In this document: piece by piece, positions 57,874 to 64,000 of the stretch
Layout of the letters: every line of letters starts with the position of its first letter
How positions within the stretch are numbered: the stretch's first letter is position 1
Origin: an uncultured Clostridia bacterium
GTDB taxonomy: Bacteria; Bacillota; Clostridia; TANB77; CAG-508
Length of the DNA stretch: 64,000 bases
Reading direction: 5' to 3'
Assembly (NCBI GenBank): GCA_944386365.1
Contig: CALXAT010000007.1
Location: forward strand, 1-64,000
The notes under the pieces: generated by a model
The model's database searches: none
Seen by the model: the letters and a program-made list of their open reading frames with translations, nothing else
Told to the model about the DNA's origin: nothing
Position numbers and translations under genes: made by a program

Positions 57874-58050
57874 TGATATACTCCCTTTCATTTTTGATTT
57901 TCTTTCGTTTATGACAAATTAACACATTTTAGTATATTTTATACAAATTTTTTCAAAATGTAAATGGTTTTTTAGAAATATTTTCAATATTTTTAGAAGG
58001 TTTATTGATTAGATTTTATCTTTTCATTATATGTTTTATATACAAAAAAA

Positions 58051-58073
58051 GAACCAAGCTATTCACTTGATTC
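58051..58073 (-). terminator. rpmA terminator
   Basis: On the minus strand GAATCAAG pairs with CTTGGTTC (one G-T), followed by seven T, just after the rpmA stop. Confidence 0.85.
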
Positions 58074-58079
58074 ATTTTT

Positions 58080-58340
58080 CTATGCATCTACTGGATAAAC
58101 ACTAACTTGTTTTTTATCTCTACCTTTTCTTTCAAATTTAACTGTTCCATCTACTAATGCATATAAAGTATCATCACTACCTTTACCTACATTTGTTCCT
58201 GGATGTACTTTTGTTCCTCTTTGTCTTACTAAGATATTTCCAGCTAGAACAAATTGACCATCAGCTCTTTTTACTCCAAGACGCTTTGATTCACTCTCTC
58301 TACCATTATGGCTGCTACCTTGACCTTTTTTATGAGCCAT
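58080..58340 (-). CDS. rpmA: Ribosomal protein bL27 without N-terminal extension
   Basis: An 86-residue bL27 that helps place tRNA at the peptidyl-transferase centre. It starts [24 protein letters not shown], the mature form seen in proteobacteria. Most Firmicutes have about ten extra residues removed by the Prp protease, whose gene usually lies between rplU and rpmA. Here the 100 bases between the two genes hold no prp and the extension is absent too. The rest ([21 protein letters not shown]) is standard. Confidence 0.97.
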   Translation of the reverse strand: MAHKKGQGSSHNGRESESKRLGVKRADGQFVLAGNILVRQRGTKVHPGTNVGKGSDDTLYALVDGTVKFERKGRDKKQVSVYPVDA

Positions 58341-58440
58341 GATTTCTCACTCCTTTCGGTTCAGATTTTATTATCTTTTTACAAATGATTTTTCTCCTAT
58401 CATTTGCTTTTATACTTTTTCTAAATTATAAAAATTCACA

Positions 58441-58827
58441 TTAAGCTTCTACTTTTTCAGCAACTTTTTTGCTTTCAGTTTTTGCACTTGCTGCTTTTGT
58501 TTCTGTTTTCTTAGCAGCTGTTTTGATTGCTGTAATTTCTACTTTTGTATATGGTTGTCTATGTCCTTGTTTTCTTCTATAATTCTTTTTCGCTTTCATT
58601 TTGAAAACAATGATTTTTTTACCTTTACCATGAGAAACTACTTTTCCTTCTACTTTTACACCTTTCACATAAGGATTTCCAACTTGTACTTTTCCATCTT
58701 CTGAAACGAATATAACTTTATCAAAAGTAACTTTTTTACCTTCTTCTGCATCTAGTTTTTCGAAAAATACAACATCTCCTTCTGCTACTTTGTATTGTTT
58801 TCCACAGCTTTCAATTATTGCGTACAT
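58441..58827 (-). CDS. rplU: Ribosomal protein bL21 with charged tail
   Basis: bL21 binds 23S rRNA. The core ([25 protein letters not shown]...[22 protein letters not shown]) is complete within about residue 105. A C-terminal Ala/Lys/Glu-rich tail ([27 protein letters not shown]) extends it to 128 residues. It is the first gene of rplU-rpmA, preceded by a nested-hairpin leader and a strong promoter. Confidence 0.97.
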   Translation of the reverse strand: MYAIIESCGKQYKVAEGDVVFFEKLDAEEGKKVTFDKVIFVSEDGKVQVGNPYVKGVKVEGKVVSHGKGKKIIVFKMKAKKNYRRKQGHRQPYTKVEITAIKTAAKKTETKAASAKTESKKVAEKVEA

Positions 58828-58859
58828 CTAAAATGCACCTCCCTTATTTGTATACTCGC

Positions 58860-58923
58860 TAATCCTTAAAAAAGGTAACTAACGCTATTTGTTAGTATTT
58901 ATGTACCTTGACTAAGCGGATTA
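58860..58923 (-). ncRNA. bL21 leader, nested hairpin
   Basis: Three nested stems are visible in the rplU leader: TAATCC/GGATTA (58860-58865 with 58918-58923), AAGGTA/TACCTT (58872-58877 with 58904-58909) and CTAAC/GTTAG (58879-58883 with 58891-58895). This position and layout fit the L21 leader of Firmicutes, thought to bind bL21 for autoregulation. The sequence match to that family was not computed. Confidence 0.75.
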
Positions 58924-58932
58924 CAGTTACCT

Positions 58933-58961
58933 ATTTTACCATAAAATGCTATTGGTGTCAA
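58933..58961 (-). promoter_or_regulatory. rplU-rpmA promoter
   Basis: On the minus strand a perfect TTGACA (58956-58961), 17 bases, TAAAAT (58933-58938), ten bases before the bL21 leader stem. Confidence 0.88.
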
Positions 58962-59003
58962 CCATTTCAATTGAATTTTTTAGCAATCTTAGCACAAATT
59001 TTT

Positions 59004-59034
59004 AAGGTACACATATTTTCCTTATGTGTACCTT
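59004..59034 (-). terminator. Hairpin after thrS
   Basis: AAGGTACACATA and TATGTGTACCTT form a 12-base stem with a seven-base loop just after thrS. The T-run is on the plus strand side, so its action in the thrS direction is uncertain. Confidence 0.6.
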
Positions 59035-59039
59035 CCTTT

Positions 59040-60974
59040 TTATTCTTTATTATCTATTTTTTCCAATATTTCTTTTATAAATTCTTCTACTGTTTTTGCT
59101 CCAATATCGCCTTTTTCTCTTGAACGAATAGATACTGTATTTCCTTCTACTTCTTTTTCACCAACAATTAACATATATGGAATTTTTTGCAATTGTGCTT
59201 CACGAATTTTATATCCTGTTTTTTCATTTCTGTCATCTACTTCTACACGAATTCCTTTTGCTTGTAATTCTTCTTTTACTTTATAGGCATATTCATGTTG
59301 CTTATCTGTAATTGGCAAAATTTTTACTTGTACTGGTGCAATCCATACAGGAAGATTTCCTTTTGTTTCTTCTAATAGGAAAGAGATAAATCTATCTGAT
59401 GATCCTAAAATTGCTCTGTGAATAACAACTGGTCTATGTGCTTTTCCATCTTCTCCTATATATTCTAATTCAAATCTTTCTGGTAATGCAAAGTCTAGTT
59501 GACAAGTTGGAATAGTAACATCATGATTTAAAGCTGTTCTAATTTGAATATCAATTTTAGGTCCATAAAATGCTGCTTCTCCTTCTGCTTCATAAAAGTC
59601 AATATTTAATTCTTTTAAGATTTCTCTTAATTGGCTTTCTGCTGTCTCCCACATTTCGTCATTATCAATATATTTTTCTTTATTTGCTTTATCTCTTAAT
59701 GATAATCTATATTTAAAAGCTGATGCTGGGAATCCAAAATCTTTTTGATATACTTCTTTTATTAAATTTAAAACTCTTCCTACTTCTTCTTTTATTTGGT
59801 CTGGTCTTACAAATAAATGGGCATCATTTTGACACATTTGACGAACTCTTTCTAGTCCACAAACACTACCACTGGATTCATAACGGAAATCATGTGCCAA
59901 TTCTCCTATACGAATTGGTAAATCTCTATATGAATGCATTTTATTTTTATATATTAACATATGATGTGGACAGTTCATTGGTCTTAATACCATTTCTTCA
60001 TTATCCATTTTCATAACCGGGAACATATCTTCTTTATAATGATCCCAATGTCCACTGGTTTTATATAATTCCACATTGGCAAGTGATGGAGTATATACAT
60101 GTGCATATCCTAAAGAAATTTCTTTATCTTGAATATATCTCTCTAAGATTCTTCTAATCGTTGCACCATTTGGTAGATACATTGGAAGTCCTGACCCTAC
60201 TAATTTATGTGTCATAAAGATTTCTAGGTCTTTTCCAATTTTTCTGTGGTCTCTTTGTTTTGCTTCTTCTAAGAAATCCAAATATTCTTGTAATTGACTA
60301 GCTTTAGGAAATGAAATGGCATAAATTCTTTGAAGCATTTTATTCTTTTCGCTGCCTCTCCAATAAGCTCCTGAAGATGAAAGAATCTTTACTGCTTTTA
60401 CCTTTCCTGTACTAAGTAAATGAGGACCTGCACATAAATCTGTAAAATCACCCTGCTTGTAGAAACTAATTTCTTCTCCTTCTGGTAATTCTTCTATTAA
60501 TTCTTGTTTATATGGTTGATCTTTCATTAATTCCAATGCTTCTTTTTTTGGTAATGAAAATCTTTCAATTTTGAAATCTTCCTTGATAATTTTTTTCATT
60601 TCTTCTTCAATTTTTGTTTTATCTTCATCTGTAAATGGTGTTTCTACATCAAAATCATAGTAAAAACCATTATCGATACTTGGCCCAATTGCAAATTTTA
60701 CATCTGGAAACAATCTTTGTACTGCTTGCGCCATAATATGTGATGTTGTATGCCAGTATGCTTTTTTTCCTTCTAAATCATCTTCTTGGAATGTATGAAT
60801 CACTAATTTACAATCCTCATTTAATGCAAATCTTAAATCTTTTACTTCTCCATTTACTTCTCCACAAGTTGCATTTCTTGCCAACCCTTCACTAATTTTT
60901 TTAGCCACTTCTAAAATGCTTGTTCCTTTTTCCACCTCTAGACTAGAATTGTCTTTTAATGTAACTTTTAACAT
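59040..60974 (-). CDS. thrS: Threonyl-tRNA synthetase
   Basis: It charges tRNA-Thr. The TGS domain (residues 1-62), the editing domain with HTTSHIMAQAV near residue 75, the class II core with MNCPHHM near residue 336 (zinc Cys) and the C-terminal anticodon domain are all present in 644 residues. It lies 19 bases after a gene of unknown function. Both sit behind a threonine T-box leader, so transcription should rise when uncharged tRNA-Thr accumulates. Confidence 0.98.
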   Translation of the reverse strand: MLKVTLKDNSSLEVEKGTSILEVAKKISEGLARNATCGEVNGEVKDLRFALNEDCKLVIHTFQEDDLEGKKAYWHTTSHIMAQAVQRLFPDVKFAIGPSIDNGFYYDFDVETPFTDEDKTKIEEEMKKIIKEDFKIERFSLPKKEALELMKDQPYKQELIEELPEGEEISFYKQGDFTDLCAGPHLLSTGKVKAVKILSSSGAYWRGSEKNKMLQRIYAISFPKASQLQEYLDFLEEAKQRDHRKIGKDLEIFMTHKLVGSGLPMYLPNGATIRRILERYIQDKEISLGYAHVYTPSLANVELYKTSGHWDHYKEDMFPVMKMDNEEMVLRPMNCPHHMLIYKNKMHSYRDLPIRIGELAHDFRYESSGSVCGLERVRQMCQNDAHLFVRPDQIKEEVGRVLNLIKEVYQKDFGFPASAFKYRLSLRDKANKEKYIDNDEMWETAESQLREILKELNIDFYEAEGEAAFYGPKIDIQIRTALNHDVTIPTCQLDFALPERFELEYIGEDGKAHRPVVIHRAILGSSDRFISFLLEETKGNLPVWIAPVQVKILPITDKQHEYAYKVKEELQAKGIRVEVDDRNEKTGYKIREAQLQKIPYMLIVGEKEVEGNTVSIRSREKGDIGAKTVEEFIKEILEKIDNKE

Positions 60975-60993
60975 AATAAAACCTCCTTTATAT

Positions 60994-61767
60994 TTATCTA
61001 TTTCCTTGTTCTATATCAATTCCCATCAAACTTTTCAAACCTCGTCGATAAATGGGATTTATTTGTCTTTGAATTATTTCTTGTTTTTCTTTTTCTTTCA
61101 ATGCTTTTATGTCTTTTTCCTCTATTAGTTCTCCTTCTGTTTCGTCTAAATCTTCTATATGTCTACTATGTCTTATGTCATAATAGCTTATATTTCCCTT
61201 TTCCTTTGTTGGTTTAGAATTTTCTGTTATTTTTAAGATATGTGGATTGTTTTCTAATCTTTCCTTAAAACTATATATCGTTCTAACACTCTCAGCATCT
61301 CTCTTTAGCATTTCTATTTCTCTTTCTGTTTCAATTCCATTTTTGTCATACACATAGCGAATGCTTTTAAATATTCTATCTATTCCATATCTACGATAAT
61401 CCAATGTACTTACCTTTTCCATTCCATCTTTTAAAATATTATATCGAATATCTTTTTCCTTTTCCTGTCTTCCTCTAAAATCCTCTTGCAATAATGGCAA
61501 TGATATTTCTACATTTCCGTCTTTGTTCACTCTAAAATGATTATCATTATCTATAAACATTTCTATACGAGGAAGTATGCATTTTGTATATTCTATATCA
61601 TCTATATATGATGCTTGTGGTGAATACATATTAATCGCTAGTTTTTCAAATTGATCTACAATATCTATTATTCTTGGATTTTTAAGTAATGCCAAACTGC
61701 AATATCCTCTTTGTAATTTTTCGAATATTTCACCTTCAGCCATTCTTCTTCCAAAACTTTTATACAT
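60994..61767 (-). CDS. Unknown protein in the thr T-box operon
   Basis: 257 residues, mostly charged and helical (KRDAESVRTIYSFKERLENN, GELIEEKDIKALKEKEKQEIIQR). There is no signal peptide or membrane segment and no motif I recognise. It is the first gene after the T-box terminator and precedes thrS by 19 bases, so it is controlled by uncharged tRNA-Thr. The start codon's ribosome site AGGAG lies within the 3' arm of the T-box terminator. A role in threonine or tRNA biology is possible only by context. Confidence 0.8.
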   Translation of the reverse strand: MYKSFGRRMAEGEIFEKLQRGYCSLALLKNPRIIDIVDQFEKLAINMYSPQASYIDDIEYTKCILPRIEMFIDNDNHFRVNKDGNVEISLPLLQEDFRGRQEKEKDIRYNILKDGMEKVSTLDYRRYGIDRIFKSIRYVYDKNGIETEREIEMLKRDAESVRTIYSFKERLENNPHILKITENSKPTKEKGNISYYDIRHSRHIEDLDETEGELIEEKDIKALKEKEKQEIIQRQINPIYRRGLKSLMGIDIEQGNR

Positions 61768-61770
61768 AAC

Positions 61771-61965
61771 AAAACACTCCTATGGATTTCTATCCATAGG
61801 AGTGCATTTATTTATACACGGTTCCATCCTATTTTTCACTTAATTGAAAGATGATAACGTATCTCACACGTTTGGCTTATTCACCAAAAACTTGAAGAGG
61901 TAGTTTTCAAATATGTTTTTCTAGATTAGCTTTCAGCTAATAGCCAATCCTCTCTTTAGATAACC
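61771..61965 (-). promoter_or_regulatory. Threonine T-box riboswitch
   Basis: On the minus strand: the conserved stem I start AGAGAGGATTGG, a specifier loop GAAAACTACC in which ACT (61902-61904) precedes ACC and is a threonine codon, and the T-box AGGATGGAACCGTG (TGGAACC at 61820-61826). A strong terminator CACTCCTATGGAT / ATCCATAGGAGTG (61775-61804) with T-run follows. UGGA would pair with a tRNA ending UCCA. The terminator also hides the AGGAG of the next gene. Confidence 0.93.
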
Positions 61966-62009
61966 TTTATTTTACTTTTTCTCTTACTAGTCTTTATCTT
62001 ATGACAATT

Positions 62010-62038
62010 ATTTTATTACTTTTTTTAAAAAAAGTCAA
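62010..62038 (-). promoter_or_regulatory. T-box operon promoter
   Basis: On the minus strand TTGACT (62033-62038), 17 bases, TAAAAT (62010-62015), about 45 bases upstream of the T-box start. Confidence 0.8.
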
Positions 62039-62139
62039 TAGAAATATTTACTTTTATTTATTTCTATTGTATAATTTATAACGTTATAACAATTTGTAAA
62101 ATGTTTAAATAAATAACATTAAAATCAATACCTTTATTT

Positions 62140-62215
62140 GCTTCTATAGCTCAGTTGGTAGAGTGCAGCCTTGGTAAGGCTGAGGTCACGGGTTCAATTC
62201 CCGTTAGAAGCCCCA
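62140..62215 (+). tRNA. tRNA-Thr (GGT)
   Basis: The acceptor arms GCTTCTA and TAGAAGC pair, the anticodon stem CAGCC/GGCTG encloses TTGGTAA (anticodon GGT), and the T-arm ACGGG/CCCGT is normal. After the acceptor stem comes C then CCA, so the discriminator base is C. Upstream, on the opposite strand, lies the thrS T-box operon. A repeat of the TAGGGAC family starts directly after it. Confidence 0.95.
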
Positions 62216-62260
62216 TAGGGACGTGTCAAATCGTTTCAAAATGAAACAAAAGGGACAGAC
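62216..62260 (+). repeat. TAGGGACGTGTC repeat, copy 4
   Basis: TAGGGACGTGTCAAATCG, then GTTTCAAAATGAAAC, then AAAAGGGACAGAC. Here it follows a tRNA rather than a protein gene. Its last part is one arm of the terminator at 62249-62285. Confidence 0.88.
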
Positions 62261-62285
62261 TATAAGTATTAAAGTCTGTCCCTTT
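62249..62285. terminator. Terminator, tRNA-Thr and sigH
   Basis: AAAGGGACAGACT pairs with AGTCTGTCCCTTT around an 11-base loop, with T on the plus side and A-rich DNA on the other. It ends the tRNA-Thr transcript and may also end sigH. Confidence 0.85.
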
Positions 62286-62324
62286 CTTATTTTTATAACT
62301 TTTTTAGACTACATTATATATTAT

Positions 62325-62972
62325 CTAAAGTTCATTTAACATATTTTTAATTGCTTTTTTTCTAATTCTTTGTATCGCATTATCCACTGATTTTACTGGT
62401 GAATCTAATTGTTTTGCAATTGTCACATAGCTATACCCTTTTACATATCCATCTAAAACTTGTTTTTCAAAAGAACTTAATGATTTTTCGATTGAACTTT
62501 CAATTTGTGCATAATACTCTTTTTTCATTACCGTTTCTAATGGATCCTCAACAGTTTTATTATTTAATGTATTAATTAACTCTATTCCATTTTCTTCTTC
62601 ATTATCATATGCTGATGCATTTAATGATAAATAGGAATTTAATGGCATATGTTTTTGTCTTGTTGATGATTTAATTGCTGTTATTAATTGCCTTTCTATA
62701 CACATATTTGCAAAAGACTTAAAACTATTATTTTTCTCCTTATTAAAAGTCTTGATTGCTTTAAATAATCCAATTAATCCTTCTTGAACAATATCATCTC
62801 TTTCTGCTCCGACCATAAAATATTTACTAACTTTTATATTGACTAATTCTTTATATTTGTTCATTAAATAAGATAAAGCCTGTTTATCACCCTTTTGTGC
62901 TTCTACTATTATTTGTTCATCTGTCATTTTCTCAAATTTATCTACAGAAAAATATACATTTTCTTTTTGCAT
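62325..62972 (-). CDS. sigH: Sporulation sigma factor SigH (Spo0H)
   Basis: SigH starts transcription of early sporulation and stationary-phase genes. The 215-residue protein has region 2 with DDIVQEGLIGLFKAIKTFN near residue 58 and FANMCIERQLITAIKSSTRQKH, and region 4 with YSYVTIAKQLDSPVKSVDNAIQRIRKK. The length is normal. It stands alone with a repeat and terminator downstream. A sigma-H-type promoter was not resolved in the A/T-rich leader. Confidence 0.96.
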   Translation of the reverse strand: MQKENVYFSVDKFEKMTDEQIIVEAQKGDKQALSYLMNKYKELVNIKVSKYFMVGAERDDIVQEGLIGLFKAIKTFNKEKNNSFKSFANMCIERQLITAIKSSTRQKHMPLNSYLSLNASAYDNEEENGIELINTLNNKTVEDPLETVMKKEYYAQIESSIEKSLSSFEKQVLDGYVKGYSYVTIAKQLDSPVKSVDNAIQRIRKKAIKNMLNEL

Positions 62973-63122
62973 CCGTCAAAATCCCTCCAAATGTCACTTT
63001 ATTAGTATTATACCATTGAAATCCCTGTTGTCAAGCATCTTTTAATGCTTTTTAAATGATTTTTTTAGATATGATAAAAATGCATCACTTCTTATTCAAT
63101 AAAAGAGACAAACTTTTAGAAA

Positions 63123-63167
63123 GTCTGTCCCTTTTGTTTCATTTTGAAACGATTTGACTCGTCCCTA
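63123..63167 (-). repeat. TAGGGACGTGTC repeat, copy 5
   Basis: On the minus strand TAGGGACGAGTCAAATCG, GTTTCAAAATGAAAC, AAAAGGGACAGAC. The TAG at its start is the stop codon of the glycosidase gene. Confidence 0.85.
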
Positions 63168-64000
63168 TTGTTCAAGTTCCTCTTTTAGCATTGACCATAC
63201 ATCATCTGTTTCCATTCCTTTTTGCCAAGATGCTACGCCTGCTAACTTTTCCTCATTAACTAATGAAACTTTTGCTTTTAAGGATTCTACATCTTCTATC
63301 CACATTTTTCTTGTATTCTCTCCATCTTGATATTCTACATAATATTGTTTTAATTCATCATCCCATGTTCTTTGGACATCATCTGGTAATACTGTCTCAA
63401 TATCTTTCATATTAACTGTTGATTTTCTTATTACTTCCCCATTTGCATTTTCTGTCCATAGTCTGGTATAAAATGGTATTCCTAAAATTAATTTATTGGA
63501 ATCGATTTCTTCTGTTTGTAAAAATTTAACCAAATTTAATTTTATCCAATCATAACCTGCTGTTGTTCCTGATTTTGTACTAGATATACCATACTCATCA
63601 TAAGCCATAAATACAATATAATCTGCAACATCTCCAATAACATTTCTATCAAAACACATTGACCATGTTTCTCCACCATCTGGTGCAGTCACATCAACAG
63701 AAACCACCATTCCTATCTCATTTAATCTTGGTGTTAACTCTATAATAAATCTAGAATACACATCTTTATCTTCTTGTTTCATATTCTCAAAATCCACATT
63801 AATACCATCTAAATCGTATGTTACGCAAGCTTCTACAATCTGTTCTATTAATTGTTTTCTTTTTTCATAACTGTTCATGATTTCTGATGTAATTTCTAAA
63901 CTTGCATTTGCTGCTGGTGCATTAGATATCATTGGCCATACTTTATATCCATTTTCATGTGCCCATTCTATATAAGCTTCTCCACTCTCTCCTATATTCT
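63165..64000 (-). CDS. GH18 family glycosidase, 5' truncated by window
   Basis: The frame stays open to the window edge, so the N-terminal part is missing. The GH18 catalytic signature DLDGINVDFENM, later DVADYIVFMAYDEYG, GIPFYTRLW and the C-terminal GVASWQKGMETDDVW are seen, as in spore and cell-wall N-acetylglucosaminidases of the YaaH/YdhD type. It probably acts on peptidoglycan or chitin-like sugar chains outside the cell. The stop TAG lies in repeat copy 5. Confidence 0.9.
   Translation of the reverse strand, partial: NIGESGEAYIEWAHENGYKVWPMISNAPAANASLEITSEIMNSYEKRKQLIEQIVEACVTYDLDGINVDFENMKQEDKDVYSRFIIELTPRLNEIGMVVSVDVTAPDGGETWSMCFDRNVIGDVADYIVFMAYDEYGISSTKSGTTAGYDWIKLNLVKFLQTEEIDSNKLILGIPFYTRLWTENANGEVIRKSTVNMKDIETVLPDDVQRTWDDELKQYYVEYQDGENTRKMWIEDVESLKAKVSLVNEEKLAGVASWQKGMETDDVWSMLKEELEQ

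Overview
The window is a low-GC, Gram-positive, spore-forming chromosome segment, most likely from a gut-type clostridial lineage. The evidence is AT-rich DNA, strong AGGAGG ribosome sites, the ctsR-mcsA-mcsB-clpC operon, CIRCE and T-box control, and scattered sporulation genes (ylbJ, dpaA, spoVG, spoIVB, an alpha/beta SASP, sigH). I cannot name a species. Almost every gene reads on the minus strand.

Layout. 1-7.4 kb: tRNA-Phe, groES-groEL under a CIRCE box, and ctsR-mcsA-mcsB-clpC under a CtsR box. 7.4-9.9 kb: small unknown genes and ylbJ. 9.9-12.4 kb: a foreign-looking two-gene operon (a membrane protein and a solute-binding/VWA fusion) with a palindromic operator candidate. 12.5-23.2 kb: uppP, dpaA, a TPR protein, rnhA, tmcAL, glgP and a two-component system. 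23.4-34.7 kb: a radical SAM pair, a Ca-type P-ATPase, tRNA-Glu, obg, trpS, rimO, rng, pth, spoVG. 35-37.8 kb: murC and spoIVB. 37.9-50.7 kb: a monoderm Tad-like pilus/secretion operon (CpaB-like, two MinD/ParA-like proteins, a TadA-type ATPase, a TadB-TadC fusion, six small pilin-like proteins and one large exported protein). 50.8-64 kb: HAD phosphatase, SASP, GtrII-like protein, hpf, era-yqzL-recO, a GT4 glycosyltransferase, rplU-rpmA, a threonine T-box operon ending in thrS, tRNA-Thr, sigH and a truncated GH18 glycosidase.

The most striking observation concerns the codon CGG. Apart from two foreign-looking segments, I found only four in-frame CGG codons in the whole window: in dpaA, the TadA-type ATPase, the TadB-TadC fusion and the large exported Tad-locus protein. 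At all four the reading frame breaks exactly at CGG. Skipping the first C and reading the following GGA or GGT as glycine restores the expected protein, including the Walker A motif of the ATPase and the conserved LPGK...AP tail of DpaA. This looks like +1 frameshifting, or four-base CGGN decoding, at an unassigned or very rare codon. It would gate the pilus operon and a dipicolinate gene together. Sequencing error or gene decay are the alternatives to exclude.

A second theme is a family of short repeats containing TAGGGACGTGTC. They abut or supply the stop codons of several genes and often lie beside terminator hairpins.
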